From DTYU01 sp040756575 (GTDB lineage Bacteria; Bacillota; Desulfotomaculia; Desulfotomaculales; Ammonificaceae), in the NCBI GenBank assembly GCA_040756575.1, contig JBFLYP010000003.1, forward strand, positions 62,001 through 126,000: a stretch of DNA of 64,000 nucleotides, in the 5' to 3' direction. The notes beneath the pieces are model-generated. The model saw only the letters and a program-made list of their open reading frames with translations. It searched no databases and had not been told where the DNA came from. Position numbers and translations under genes: made by a program. Positions 24,665-34,366 of this stretch are shown here, one piece after another; position 1 is the first letter of the stretch; the number at the start of each line of letters is the position of its first letter.

Positions 24665-25884
24665 CAGCCCACCACCTCCCTCAGCGCAAGCCCTATGGCA
24701 ATCGCCAGGCTTGGATCGTAACCCTCACTGCTTTTTGCGCTGTGCACCGTTACTCCAGGAAGTCCAATATCAACGTGCATGCCCAGCTCATCCGATAGAA
24801 ACGAAGTGATTCCCCTGAGCTTTGCGCCGCCCCCTGAGAGGATGATTCTTTCAACCGGAGACTCCCTGTTCTGTGACTGATACCAGGTAAGGTTCCGCCT
24901 GATTTCCCGGAGCAGCTCTCCCATCCCGGCACGAATTGCAAAGTCCATCTGCACTTTAGCAGGTTCCACGGTGGCGGCGACTTCGCCGGCTACCGGCAGT
25001 ATTTCGCCTTCCTCTTCCTTCATCCTTTGCGCGACCGCAAAATCCACGTTATACGTCTTGGCTACCGCTTCAGTTACCGTATCTCCGCCCCCCGCAATCG
25101 TCCGGACAACATCAATACGCCCGTCCCGTAGTATCGTCAACTGGGTAAAAGCGCCGCCGATGTTTAAAATTGCTACGGTACCTGCAAGCGGCATCTTGTA
25201 ACTCCCGGAAAATGCCCGCCAGAGTGCGAATGCCTGCAAGTCTATCGCTACAAGCCTTAGCCCGGCCTGCTGGAAGAGATGGTAGTACTCATGGACCGTT
25301 TTCAGCGGCGCAGCTATCAGGAGTATATGCAACTGCTTGAACCCGTCTGCGGCAACCTCCCCTAAGTTTACCGGGCGAAGGACAAGTTCTTCCAGTGCAA
25401 TGGGTATATGCCTTTCGGCCTCCCATTTTACGGCCGATTCAATCTCCTTTTCGGGCATAACCGGCAGGCGCATGTGCCGAATAATAACCTTGTCTCCGCC
25501 GATCGCGGTAACAGCATTTTCTATTTCCACACCGGCATTATGCACCGCCTGCTTCAAGGCAACCGCTAATTTTTCCGTCTGGATGCGATCATTAAAAACA
25601 CCAGGCGGAGTGGGGAATTTGCCAACGGCCACTACCTCGGGCACCGCATCGGCTACTTTAACATCGGCTACTTTAACTATTCTTATTTCTCGCGTCCCGA
25701 TGTCTACTCCGGCCACTGCCGGCCCCGGGGGCAAGAAACGACGGTACCATCTTTTAATCCCTGACGGCTTTCTTTTTAGTATACTCAACAGCGAACCCCT
25801 GTCGAATAAGGAGCCTATACCCAGCAAGAAACCTCCGCCTATTAAGTGACCCTCTGATGCTCTCCCCGATACAGGCAACGCCAA
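24664..25884 (-). CDS. pilM: Type IV pilus assembly ATPase-like protein PilM
   Basis: PilM is an actin-like (FtsA-related) cytoplasmic protein that binds PilN and nucleotide. The 406 residues include a basic N-terminal extension of about 55 residues, then VAGVDIGTREIRIVKVADV, AVKWEAERHIPIALEELVLRPV, VAIDLQAFALWRAF, the second phosphate motif TVAILNIGGAFTQLTILRDG, and ILSGGGAKLRGITSFLSDELGM. The start is TTG; an AAGGAG lies just upstream, and a TTG two codons on has better spacing. The extension is longer than in most PilM proteins. Confidence 0.9.
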   Translation of the reverse strand: MALPVSGRASEGHLIGGGFLLGIGSLFDRGSLLSILKRKPSGIKRWYRRFLPPGPAVAGVDIGTREIRIVKVADVKVADAVPEVVAVGKFPTPPGVFNDRIQTEKLAVALKQAVHNAGVEIENAVTAIGGDKVIIRHMRLPVMPEKEIESAVKWEAERHIPIALEELVLRPVNLGEVAADGFKQLHILLIAAPLKTVHEYYHLFQQAGLRLVAIDLQAFALWRAFSGSYKMPLAGTVAILNIGGAFTQLTILRDGRIDVVRTIAGGGDTVTEAVAKTYNVDFAVAQRMKEEEGEILPVAGEVAATVEPAKVQMDFAIRAGMGELLREIRRNLTWYQSQNRESPVERIILSGGGAKLRGITSFLSDELGMHVDIGLPGVTVHSAKSSEGYDPSLAIAIGLALREVVG

Positions 25885-26022
25885 AACTCCTTTCCAACCT
25901 CAATTAACAGCAAAATCCTTATCGCTACGTCGCAGACGTTGGCTCATCAAGTATCTTCTTTTGTTGCAAGCTTGATCTTAATACCGGCCTTTGTCATCTT
26001 AATCCGCAACACTTCAATAGCT

Positions 26023-26514
26023 TCACTTAAGGTTGCGGGCGTATACAGACGTTTGGACGGATATCTCTTCGGACTTCGGCGCTTTTGCCTTAATTACGAT
26101 CTTTATCGTAGCACTGTTCGGCTCTCGCGAAAAGCTAAGAGACGATATTCGGGATGCCACCACGGAAACGCTTTTCTTGTTATCGACAAGTCTTATTTGT
26201 TCGCGCTGCAGCTCGTTTTCGGAGTCAACATAGTAGCGAACTCTGTTTTCACCAGTTGAATCTAACAATGTAAGATTGTTATCCGGCACTCCCCATACCG
26301 GCTTTATAATTGCGCTTGCCTCACGCACTTCGCCAGCCATTTTGTCAACGCCTATCCGGAGGTTGTCCAGCGCGTCGGTATACTCCTCCGTCCAAAACCA
26401 GTCCTTCACTCCCCGGTCCAAGAGAAGGAAGTACCCTAAAACCACTACTGTGAAGAGGGTCGCTGCGATAATTACCTCCAGTAAAGTGAACCCTGCATCA
26501 TCCGGCCGCTTCAT
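26023..26514 (-). CDS. Minor prepilin, PulJ/PilW type
   Basis: A 163-residue prepilin with a short basic leader ending in glycine (MKRPDDAG), cleavage before FTLLEVIIAATLFTVVVLGYFLLLD, and the conserved Glu at mature position 5. The C-terminal domain is short and basic with VRYYVDSENELQREQIRL. The start overlaps the previous stop as ATGA, which implies tight coupling in the minor pilin operon. The family assignment within minor pilins is approximate. Confidence 0.82.
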   Translation of the reverse strand: MKRPDDAGFTLLEVIIAATLFTVVVLGYFLLLDRGVKDWFWTEEYTDALDNLRIGVDKMAGEVREASAIIKPVWGVPDNNLTLLDSTGENRVRYYVDSENELQREQIRLVDNKKSVSVVASRISSLSFSREPNSATIKIVIKAKAPKSEEISVQTSVYARNLK

Positions 26515-26927
26515 ATACCGCTCCGCTCCATGGTAAGGGTGACCTGTTTAAGGTTTTTGCCCACCTTGTGGTAAACCGAAACGGTAACGCTCTTGTAAAC
26601 AGCACCAGCGGTCCTTTCGGATACCGAAACCCGGTACGTGAAGCCCGGGACCGAAGGGTCAAAATACGCTTCATCGGGCACACTCTTCAGCTCTTCGTAC
26701 GGAACCCCGCGCAGCTCCTCAAGCTTCCCCTGCGCGAGATTCACCGCCTTCGTCTGCTGGCGCGCGGCAGTAGCCAGCCTTTTGCTTATATCAAAGGCTG
26801 TAAAAAAACCCACGGCGATAATCCCGAGAATCACCGCCGCAACAATAACCTCCACAAGAGTCAGGCCCGCCTCGCTGCGGAGATACTTTTGTCGCCTTCC
26901 GAATGCATTTAACATCTCCATGGTCAC
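26511..26927 (-). CDS. Minor prepilin, PilV/PulI type
   Basis: A 138-residue prepilin with a longer leader (about 21 residues) ending AG, followed by LTLVEVIVAAVILGIIAVGFFTAFD. Mature residue 1 is therefore Leu, not Phe; Glu5 is kept. The helix continues to AVNLAQGKLEELRGVPYEEL, the usual PilV/PulI signature, and a beta-rich tail with VTVSVYHKVGKNLKQVTLTME. It overlaps both neighbours by four bases. Confidence 0.82.
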   Translation of the reverse strand: MTMEMLNAFGRRQKYLRSEAGLTLVEVIVAAVILGIIAVGFFTAFDISKRLATAARQQTKAVNLAQGKLEELRGVPYEELKSVPDEAYFDPSVPGFTYRVSVSERTAGAVYKSVTVSVYHKVGKNLKQVTLTMERSGI

Positions 26928-27421
26928 TCGACCCTCACGCGCCCGGTTGTTACCGCGATCACGACTTTTCTTGATTCACCTACCGTGTTTTTCAGGTAGA
27001 CGGTTCCGGTAGAGCCAGGATTCCCTGTAAACTTAAAATGCAATTTGTAAACCGGTGTACCTGCCGGTAAACCTTTTACCTCTTGAAAGCCGTTAAACGA
27101 GTCAAACATCACCCTTTTCGGAAGATAGACCTCCTCACAAACCTGACCGGTGCTGCTGCGGCGCTCGTAGTATCCCCAGCCCTTGTAAAACCACAGGTCT
27201 GCCCCTTCTCCCCCTTGTATGGCCTGATCCCTGGTTTCCCTGATGTCGGACGCTAAAACTCTCGCAGCCGTTACCAGGTCCCAGTGGGCTGCATACCTGA
27301 GGTAGCTCACCGTGACTAAAGCCGAAAAGATGCCTATCACCATAAGAGTCACGGCCGTCTCGATCAGGGTAAACCCGGCCTCTTTGCGATAAGTTTTTCC
27401 TGCCATGCAGCGGTCTGGCAT
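26924..27421 (-). CDS. Minor prepilin, GspH/FimT type
   Basis: The 165-residue protein has a leader ending in KEAG, cleavage before FTLIETAVTLMVIGIFSALVTVSYLRYA, then the GspH/FimT hallmark VTAARVLASDIRETRDQAIQGG. The C-terminal domain has KLHFKFTGNPGSTGTVYL and ends RKVVIAVTTGRVRVE, the GspH pattern. It begins the run of three overlapping minor prepilin genes downstream of pilD. Confidence 0.84.
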   Translation of the reverse strand: MPDRCMAGKTYRKEAGFTLIETAVTLMVIGIFSALVTVSYLRYAAHWDLVTAARVLASDIRETRDQAIQGGEGADLWFYKGWGYYERRSSTGQVCEEVYLPKRVMFDSFNGFQEVKGLPAGTPVYKLHFKFTGNPGSTGTVYLKNTVGESRKVVIAVTTGRVRVE

Positions 27422-27458
27422 GCGGCCCCCCGTACTTCTGTAAAAGTGTCGGTAAGGT

Positions 27459-28235
27459 TTAGCCCGGTCTGCACAGATTCAGAATCTCCCTGCCCCAGAG
27501 CAGCGCAATCAGGAACCCGGCGGCAAGGTACGGTCCGAAGGGAATCGCGTCTTTGCGGGATTTCTTTCCTGACACGATTAACGCCACGCCGGCAACAGTA
27601 CCGAGTACTGCTGCGAAGAAAAGCCCCAGCATCGCCGCCGGCCAGCCTAAGTAAAGCCCTGCAACCGCTGCGAGCTTGATGTCCCCTCCGCCCATCCCCC
27701 CCCGCGACGCCCAGCCGAGGAGCAAAAGCGCACCGCCTGCTCCTAAGGCGCCCAGGACAGCGTCAGGAATTCTCACATCTCCAGCCAGCGGCACTACCAC
27801 CAACGCGCTCGTTAGCAGTGCAAGAACCAGCCGGTTGGGTATCAATCCGTGCTCGGCGTCGATAAAAGCGGCGCATATCAATCCAGCCGTAAAAACAAGA
27901 CTTTTGAGAAGCACCCATGTAAGACTCGCATGTTCCGGGAGTACGTCTTCCTGTGCTTGCTTCCACTGCACCAGGTACACTAAGAGAAAAAGCGCCGCGG
28001 TCAACGCCTCTACCAAAGGGTAGCGGGGGCTTATCCGCTCCCCGCAGTGCCGGCATCTCCCGCGCAACACGAGGTAGCTGAGCACCGGGACAAGCTCGTG
28101 CCACGCTAAGCGTGTACCGCAAACCGGGCAGCGTGAGGGCGGCCGTACAACGTCCTCGCCGCGCGGCAGGCGGTGGATGACCACGTTCAGAAAGCTCCCC
28201 ACAACGAGCCCGAGCACTGCTATTAACGCGGGCAA
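27459..28235 (-). CDS. pilD: Prepilin peptidase / N-methyltransferase
   Basis: PilD cleaves prepilin leaders and methylates the new N-terminus. The 258-residue membrane protein has GSFLNVVIHRLPRGE at the N-terminus. It has two CxxC zinc pairs (CPVCGTRLAWHELVPVLSYL and CRHCGERI) of the methyltransferase loop. The catalytic aspartates are in FIDAEHGLIPNRL and GGGDIKLAAVAGLYLG. About seven more hydrophobic helices follow the loop. The start is TTG with AGGAAGG upstream. All four prepilin substrates are encoded beside it. Confidence 0.95.
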   Translation of the reverse strand: MPALIAVLGLVVGSFLNVVIHRLPRGEDVVRPPSRCPVCGTRLAWHELVPVLSYLVLRGRCRHCGERISPRYPLVEALTAALFLLVYLVQWKQAQEDVLPEHASLTWVLLKSLVFTAGLICAAFIDAEHGLIPNRLVLALLTSALVVVPLAGDVRIPDAVLGALGAGGALLLLGWASRGGMGGGDIKLAAVAGLYLGWPAAMLGLFFAAVLGTVAGVALIVSGKKSRKDAIPFGPYLAAGFLIALLWGREILNLCRPG

Positions 28236-28325
28236 TACTTAACCTTCCTAGTCCCCAAAAATCGCTTCCACCCCAGGCGGGAGCACTCAGCAGTGGAGAG
28301 GTCTATTATAGTTGCAAACAAAATA

Positions 28326-28826
28326 CTACCAGGTGTCTGCTCCGGAGACTCCATCCATGCTGCTCACATCAGGTGTGGGGTCACCAACCGTCGGTTTGTC
28401 TATCTCGGTTGCATATATATCGTCTGCAGTATTTTTGTTCTTGTCTTTCCCTTTCGAAATCAGGATATAACTGTCAGCATCGATTTTTTTGTAGCCGTAG
28501 CCTTTCCCCCACGGATCCCGTGTACCCGGATTACTCCAGTTGATTCCACCATCCTTCATCACCGCTTCAATATTGCTGGCCCCTGGTAATTCACCGTTAT
28601 CTGCATAGTAAACCTCTATCACGCTCTTCATTGTGCGTAAATCTGACATGGCAGCCCTTTCTCTGGCCGGGTCGGTTCTCCCGGTCAAGCGAACCAGCAG
28701 TAATGCGACCAAAATGCCGATTATGACCAGCACCACCATCAGCTCAATGAGTGTAAAACCCCGTTCATCCCCGCGAGTTCGCTTAATTCGCTTAACCTTC
28801 CCGGGTAATCTGGACAACATACTCAC
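28326..28826 (-). CDS. Major prepilin / GspG-like pilin
   Basis: The 166-residue protein has a basic leader of about 22 residues ending RG, cleavage before FTLIELMVVLVIIGILVALLLVRL, then AAMSDLRTMKSVIEVYYADNGELPG. The C-terminal region, DPWGKGYGYKKIDADSYILISKGKD, is the GspG type with the Ca-binding style loop. It is probably the main pilus subunit, as the only prepilin next to pilC and the closest to pilB-T-C. It starts at GTG with AAGGAGG six bases before. A type II pseudopilin role cannot be excluded. Confidence 0.88.
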   Translation of the reverse strand: MSMLSRLPGKVKRIKRTRGDERGFTLIELMVVLVIIGILVALLLVRLTGRTDPARERAAMSDLRTMKSVIEVYYADNGELPGASNIEAVMKDGGINWSNPGTRDPWGKGYGYKKIDADSYILISKGKDKNKNTADDIYATEIDKPTVGDPTPDVSSMDGVSGADTW

Positions 28827-28938
28827 TCAATTCCTCCTTCAGTGACTGTTGGCAGAATGTGCATGACCCCTTCTAAACGAACCTTGAACCATCTTTATAC
28901 TGGTACCGGATAACACGAGAGTAAAAACTTACTTACCC

Positions 28939-30156
28939 CTACTGTAGGCTTTCGTATATCGAAAATATGGGCGTTAGAATTGAAACAACGATGAGCAGGA
29001 CAACACCTCCAAGCACGATAATCAATAAAGGTTCGATTGTCACCGGAAGCCTCTTCACGGTTGCTTCTACGTCTTGCTCATAAAAAGCGGCTGCTTTTTC
29101 CAGGAGCTCCTCCAAAGCCCCCGTCTCCTCTCCAACTGCGATCATCCGGGTCATCATCGGCGGGAAGACCCCGCTTCGTTCCAAAAGGCCGGCTATTGTC
29201 CCCCCCTCTGCAACGTTCTCAATCGTCCTCTCGATTGCCTGAGCTATCACCACGTTCCCGGTGGTTCTCTTGGCAACCTCCAGGGCGGTAATAATCGGCA
29301 CTCCGCTGCCGATTATTGTTCCGAGCGTTCTCGCGAACCGGGCGACAATCGCTTTTTTGACCAGTGTCCCGACAACCGGAAGCCTTAAGATAAAACGGTC
29401 CCAGATCTCCTTTCCTTCAACTGTTGACCTAAGGAAATAGCTTAATCCCGCAATAATCAATACTGCTCCGCCCAACACCGCCCACCAAAAGCGCTGAAAA
29501 AATCGGCTGACTTGCAGCAGTACCTGTGTAGATAACGGTACAGCAACGTCGAGCCCTTGAAAAACGCGCTCGAAAGTCGGAACTACAAAAGTCAGCAGCA
29601 CCCCGACGGCTATGGCCGCCACAATGAACACGATTGCCGGGTATGTAAGCGCTCCCCGGATCGCCTCGCGTGTTTGTTGCTCTTTCTCGAAATGAGTTGC
29701 CAAACGGCCGAGCACCTGTTCCAACGTTCCGCTTATCTCACCCGCTTCAACCATCCTGGTTAAAATTAGCGGAAATACCTTGGGGTACAAGCGCATGGCC
29801 TCGGCCAGACTGAGTCCTTCCTCAAGCCTGTTAACGACTTTGATGGTTGTCTCCCTTAAATACTTCTTTTCAGTCTGCTGTACTAAAACGTTTAGCGCCT
29901 GAAAAATCGGTAAGCCGGCCTCCAGCATTACAGAAAACTGCCTGCAGAAGACGGCCAAGTCACGGTGTGACACCTTGGCATGAAGAGCACCTGAGATCAA
30001 ATCCCGGCTCTTCTCTGACGCAGGCTTTATGTCCACCACGAAGAGGTTTTTTCCCCGCAGTGCATTAACTGCCGCGGTCTGATTCTCTGCATCAAGGAAA
30101 CCCACAACCAATTCCCCTTGCGGGGTCCGTGCACGGTAGTTATAGCACTGCGGCAT
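28939..30156 (-). CDS. pilC: Type IV pilus inner-membrane platform protein PilC
   Basis: PilC (GspF family) is the platform on which PilB and PilT act. The 405 residues form two homologous T2SSF halves. One has HRDLAVFCRQFSVMLEAGLPIFQAL, LSLAEAMRLYPKVFPLILTRMVEAGEISGTLEQVLGRLATHFEKE and a membrane helix. The second repeats the pattern with VARFARTLGTIIGSGVPIITAL and GVFPPMMTRMIAVGEETGALEELLEKAAAFYEQ. It ends in the hydrophobic PLLIIVLGGVVLLIVVSILTPIFSIYESL. AGGGAG precedes the ATG. Confidence 0.94.
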   Translation of the reverse strand: MPQCYNYRARTPQGELVVGFLDAENQTAAVNALRGKNLFVVDIKPASEKSRDLISGALHAKVSHRDLAVFCRQFSVMLEAGLPIFQALNVLVQQTEKKYLRETTIKVVNRLEEGLSLAEAMRLYPKVFPLILTRMVEAGEISGTLEQVLGRLATHFEKEQQTREAIRGALTYPAIVFIVAAIAVGVLLTFVVPTFERVFQGLDVAVPLSTQVLLQVSRFFQRFWWAVLGGAVLIIAGLSYFLRSTVEGKEIWDRFILRLPVVGTLVKKAIVARFARTLGTIIGSGVPIITALEVAKRTTGNVVIAQAIERTIENVAEGGTIAGLLERSGVFPPMMTRMIAVGEETGALEELLEKAAAFYEQDVEATVKRLPVTIEPLLIIVLGGVVLLIVVSILTPIFSIYESLQ

Positions 30157-30249
30157 CGATTTGAGCTCCCTTTTACAAAACCGACTAATATGTTGTATTC
30201 TGTAGAAAAATGCATTATCCTGCTTATTCAGGTATAAAAGTAAAAACTT

Positions 30250-31362
30250 TTAAGTTTGCGCCAACTCGGCTTCACCGACCCGCAGCTGCATCTCCGCTCT
30301 GCTGATAAGCCCTGATGAGTATAATCTTCTTATGCTTTTTTCAAAAGAAATCATTCCGTGACGTGACCCTGTCTGGAGAACCGAGGGCATCTGGTGTGTC
30401 TTCCCTTCCCGGATAAGGTTTCGGACGGCCGGGTTAGCCACAAGCACCTCGACCGCCAGCGCACGTCCTTTCCCGTCAGCCCGCGGGATAAGCTGTTGCG
30501 CGATGACTCCCTGCAAGACGCCCGCAAGTTGAACTCTGATTTGTCCTTGCTGGTGAGGCGGAAACATGTCGATAATTCGGTTCACGGTTAACGTGGCGTT
30601 TGGTGTGTGCATCGTGGCCAGCACGAGTTGACCTGTATCAGCTGCGTTAAGCGCGATTCTCGTGGTTTCCAAGTCTCTCATTTCCCCGACGAATATGACA
30701 TCGGGGTCTTCCCTCAGCGCGGCGCGCAGAGCACTGGCAAAGGTCTTCGAATCATTGCCGATTTCTCTCTGGTTGACTATGGAGCGTTTGTGCCTGTGGA
30801 GATATTCGATAGGGTCTTCGAGGGTGATAATATGGCAGCTGCGTTCGTTATTAATAAAGTCGATCATCGCCGCCAGGGTTGTGGATTTTCCGCTGCCGGT
30901 AGGACCCGTTACCAGGATAAGACCATCCAGCAGCCGTGCTAGCTTTTTAACAACCGGCGGCAGTCCAAGTTCTCTTAGCGAGGGGATAGCGGTATTTATA
31001 AGCCTGATTGCCGCTGCAGGGCTGCCGCGCTGCCTAAAGCAGTTTACGCGGAACCGCCCTGCACCCGGAAGGCTAAACGCGAAGTCGCACTCTCCGTCGA
31101 CCAGAAAACGACCCAAGCTTTTTTTATCCATCAATTCCTGGATAAGACGTTCCACGTCGTCCCCGGAAAGCGGCTCCGCCACTTCTTCGCCGGCAAAATC
31201 CGTACCAGGCTGATACGCGGTTATAGTTCCTTTTCCTGTTTTACCAAGCGGAAGGAGTTCGCCGTTTACGCGGAAAAAAGGAGGCACACCTACAGTAAGG
31301 TGGACGTCGGATGCTTTCAGCTCTACCGCCAGGGTCAGAATGGTCCGGATGTCAAGCGCCAC
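30250..31362 (-). CDS. pilT: Type IV pilus retraction ATPase PilT
   Basis: PilT powers pilus retraction. The 370 residues contain an N-terminal PAS-like part (LAVELKASDVHLTVGVPPFFRVNGEL), Walker A GPTGSGKSTTLAAMID around residue 150, the Asp box TLEDPIEYLH, Walker B DPDVIFVGEMRDLETTRIAL and the His box LATMHTPNA. AIRLINTAIPSL marks the interdomain linker. The GTG at 31362 has GGGAGG nine bases upstream and is preferred over an ATG nine codons earlier. The PilB gene lies 163 bases upstream. Confidence 0.93.
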   Translation of the reverse strand: MALDIRTILTLAVELKASDVHLTVGVPPFFRVNGELLPLGKTGKGTITAYQPGTDFAGEEVAEPLSGDDVERLIQELMDKKSLGRFLVDGECDFAFSLPGAGRFRVNCFRQRGSPAAAIRLINTAIPSLRELGLPPVVKKLARLLDGLILVTGPTGSGKSTTLAAMIDFINNERSCHIITLEDPIEYLHRHKRSIVNQREIGNDSKTFASALRAALREDPDVIFVGEMRDLETTRIALNAADTGQLVLATMHTPNATLTVNRIIDMFPPHQQGQIRVQLAGVLQGVIAQQLIPRADGKGRALAVEVLVANPAVRNLIREGKTHQMPSVLQTGSRHGMISFEKSIRRLYSSGLISRAEMQLRVGEAELAQT

Positions 31363-31525
31363 GGTCTTTTTCCTCCCATAGACAGGCATGTTCCAACCGG
31401 ATTAATTATTGCCACTTAAGTAACACCATCGTTCAAGCTGCTTTGATTTGCTGATCTTTTAAATTAAATTCGGTTGGCAGCCAATCTTCTTTAACCTCTG
31501 CACCACCTCGCTTTAAAACGGCAGC

Positions 31526-33232
31526 TTAACCCTCCGGGGCATAAGATACACGCATGACTTCTTCTATTGTAGTTATTCCTTTGAGTGCCTTTTGAATGCC
31601 GTCCTCACGGAGGGTACGCATGCCTTCTGCCGCTCCCTGCCGGCGTATTTCTGACGCCGGGGCTTTTTCGACAATTAATTCGCGTATTGCCTGGGTAATA
31701 GGAAGTACTTCGCATATGGTGGACCGCCCCCGGTATCCGGTATTGTTGCAAAAATTGCAGCCCCGTCCTTTGTAGAGTGTTACGGGTGTTTTCGAATCGA
31801 CGCCCATGAAAAACCGCGCGCGGGCACCTGGGTCAAGCTCGTACGGCTCGCGGCACCGCGGGCAGATAACACGTACCAATCGCTGTGCCGTGGCTCCCAG
31901 CACCGTTGACGCAATGAGAAACGGCTCAATGCCCATGTCTACCAAGCGTGTCAGTGCACCCGCAGCATCGTTGGTGTGGAGTGTTGACAGAACCAGGTGG
32001 CCCGTCATTGCAGCCCGAACGGCAATCTCTGCGGTTTCGCTATCCCGTATTTCCCCGACCATCACTATATCGGGGTCCTGCCGCAAAATCGCGCGCAATC
32101 CGCGGGCAAAGGTGAGCCCGGCTTTTGGATTCACCTGAATCTGGTTAACACCCGGCAGAAGGTACTCCACCGGATCCTCAATGGTAATGACGTTCAGTTC
32201 CGGAGACTTGATCTCGGATAAAACGGCATATAGCGTTGTGGTCTTACCGCTCCCGGTAGGACCGGTGATTAAAATCATTCCGAATGAGCGCCGGAAGATA
32301 TCTTTAAAACGCTCAAGATTCTCCTCTTGAAAGCCTAATTGATCTATTCGGAGAAGCATCTTTCCCTTATCGAGAAGACGGATGACCACCTTCTCGCCAT
32401 ACACCGTAGGCATTGTGGAAACCCGGAGGTCAACATCCCGGTCCCGGTAACGGATCAGTATCCGCCCGTCCTGTGGAATCCGCCTCTCCGCAATGTCCAT
32501 GTCTGCCATGATTTTTATCCTGGATACCAATGGCAGCCGGAATTTACGCGGCAGGGTCATTGCTTCGTGAAGCATTCCGTCTATCCTGTACCTGACTCTT
32601 ATCTCATCCTTCTGCGGCTCAATATGTATGTCGCTGGCCTGCTCATTAATCGCCTGTATGACTATGGAATTCGCCAGCCGGATGATAGGTGCTTCATCCA
32701 GAGCGGCCTCTTCGGGCTGATCGAGATTCAGGGCTTCCATTTGCAGGACCTCAGGAGCCTGGAGTTCCTCCATTGCCTTCCCCAGTCCGGGCAGCCCGAA
32801 ATAACGCTGTATGGCGTTATCAATGTCCTTTTCGCGAGCAAGCGCAGGCTCGATAACCAGCCCCGTAGTGAGGCGAAGGTCGTCTAAAGCTACCACGTTT
32901 AAAGGGTCAACCATTGCAACGGTCAGCTTGTCCCCTTCTCTTTTAACGGGTATGACCTTGTATTGCCGGATTAGATGTTCAGGTACGCTTTCGATCAGCA
33001 GCGGATTGAGGGTTTCCAAACTCAGGTCTACCTGGGGAATTCCAAGCTGAAATTCCAAGACATCAAGCATATCTTGCTCGGAAACATAACCGAGGTTAAC
33101 TAAAATTTTCCCCAAGCGCTGTTTGGTTTGCTGCTGGACATTTAGCGCTTCCTGCAACTGCGCCGGGGAGATCAATTTATTTTCCAAAAGCAAGTCTCCC
33201 AGACGACGTGGCTGTCCTTTCACCGAAGTCAT
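31526..33232 (-). CDS. pilB: Type IV pilus extension ATPase PilB
   Basis: PilB drives pilus assembly. The 568 residues have an N-terminal MshEN/GspE-N domain (LGDLLLENKLISPAQLQEALNVQQ, VSEQDMLDVLEFQLGIPQVDL). It has ASDIHIEPQKDEIRVRYRIDG, Walker A ITGPTGSGKTTTLYAVL near residue 320, Walker B DPDIVMVGEIRDSETAEIAVRAAMTGHLVLSTLHTND, and the four-Cys zinc site CPRCREPY...GCNFC. GGAGG lies six bases before the ATG. It is the first gene of the pilus cluster, after aroB. Confidence 0.95.
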   Translation of the reverse strand: MTSVKGQPRRLGDLLLENKLISPAQLQEALNVQQQTKQRLGKILVNLGYVSEQDMLDVLEFQLGIPQVDLSLETLNPLLIESVPEHLIRQYKVIPVKREGDKLTVAMVDPLNVVALDDLRLTTGLVIEPALAREKDIDNAIQRYFGLPGLGKAMEELQAPEVLQMEALNLDQPEEAALDEAPIIRLANSIVIQAINEQASDIHIEPQKDEIRVRYRIDGMLHEAMTLPRKFRLPLVSRIKIMADMDIAERRIPQDGRILIRYRDRDVDLRVSTMPTVYGEKVVIRLLDKGKMLLRIDQLGFQEENLERFKDIFRRSFGMILITGPTGSGKTTTLYAVLSEIKSPELNVITIEDPVEYLLPGVNQIQVNPKAGLTFARGLRAILRQDPDIVMVGEIRDSETAEIAVRAAMTGHLVLSTLHTNDAAGALTRLVDMGIEPFLIASTVLGATAQRLVRVICPRCREPYELDPGARARFFMGVDSKTPVTLYKGRGCNFCNNTGYRGRSTICEVLPITQAIRELIVEKAPASEIRRQGAAEGMRTLREDGIQKALKGITTIEEVMRVSYAPEG

Positions 33233-33283
33233 CTCCTGCCTCCGCCTTGTTTTGCCTTAACCTTTATTCCTTCATCTATTCCT

Positions 33284-34366
33284 TTATCTGCTATCAAGAG
33301 CCGCGGCCACCACATCCGGCGATACACCACGTACTATTCTTACCTTTCCGATCCGTTCGGGGAGTACAAACGTCAACTGACCGCCTGCAACCTTTTTGTC
33401 CTGTTGCATCGCGTTAAGCAAGGCCGTTCGGGAGATGTCCGGGGGGATATGGAGGGGCAATCCCGCATGAGAGATGAGAGATGCAACCTGTTCCGCTCTT
33501 GCCCTGTCAAAATAACCTAAAATTACCGCCAGCCGCGACGCAACCACCATTCCTATCGCTACAGCTTCGCCGTGAACAAACCGTTCAAAACCCGTAACCG
33601 CTTCCAGGGCGTGTCCAACGGTGTGCCCGAAGTTCAAAACGGCGCGCAGCCCTTTTTCACGTTCATCGGCTGAAACCACCGCCGCTTTAATCCTGCATGA
33701 AGTTGCGATAGCATGCTCGAGCGCCCCCGGGTCGAGTCTCAAGAGGCGGGTAATGTTTTCAACCAGCCAGCAAAAGAACTCCTCGTCCCAGATAACTCCG
33801 TACTTGATAACCTCGGCAAGACCCGCCCGAATCTCACGGGTAGGCAGCGTGGAAAGTGTTTCCGTGTCTGCGAGAACAAACTTCGGTTGGTAAAATGCGC
33901 CGATGAGGTTCTTCCCCCGGGGGTGGTTAACGCCTACCTTGCCCCCGACGCTGGAATCCACCTGTGCAAGGAGCGTGGTTGGCACCTGCACAAATGGTAC
34001 ACCCCGCATATACGTGGCAGCCAAAAAACCCGCCACATCACCGACCACACCGCCGCCGAAAGCAACAACCGCATCCCCGCGCTCTAATTTCCCGTCAATG
34101 GCTGCATCATACAGCCGCGCTACAGTATCAAGCGTTTTGTATTCCTCGCCGTCAGGAATTTCAACGCTGTGAAGCCTGAAGCCCGCCGTCGACAATTGCT
34201 TCAGCACCGTTTCACCGTATAGGTTTGATACAGTAAGAGTTGTGACCACAAGGATTCTTTGTGATACGAGGTGGCGCCGGGAAATCTCACCTAATTGCTC
34301 CAGGGCTCCGCGTGCTACGTAGATAGGGTAACTTCGCGGACCAAGTTCCACAACGACCTCAATCAC
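33284..34366 (-). CDS. aroB: 3-dehydroquinate synthase
   Basis: AroB makes 3-dehydroquinate from DAHP, the second shikimate step, with NAD and a metal ion. The 360 residues have FGGGVVGDVAGFLAATYMRGVPFVQVPTTLLAQVDSSVGGKVGVNHPRGKNLIGAF, the long family hallmark. The metal ligand regions are GLAEVIKYG and VLNFGHTVGHALEA...HGEAVAIGM. The GTG start overlaps the end of aroK by eight bases. Downstream lies pilB after 51 bases. Confidence 0.96.
   Translation of the reverse strand: MIEVVVELGPRSYPIYVARGALEQLGEISRRHLVSQRILVVTTLTVSNLYGETVLKQLSTAGFRLHSVEIPDGEEYKTLDTVARLYDAAIDGKLERGDAVVAFGGGVVGDVAGFLAATYMRGVPFVQVPTTLLAQVDSSVGGKVGVNHPRGKNLIGAFYQPKFVLADTETLSTLPTREIRAGLAEVIKYGVIWDEEFFCWLVENITRLLRLDPGALEHAIATSCRIKAAVVSADEREKGLRAVLNFGHTVGHALEAVTGFERFVHGEAVAIGMVVASRLAVILGYFDRARAEQVASLISHAGLPLHIPPDISRTALLNAMQQDKKVAGGQLTFVLPERIGKVRIVRGVSPDVVAAALDSR

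Noticed and set aside
30235..30250. AAAAGT-AAAA-ACTTTT hairpin at the pilT stop as a terminator
   Set aside because: The stem is all A/T except one pair and no T-run follows; pilC transcription likely continues through.
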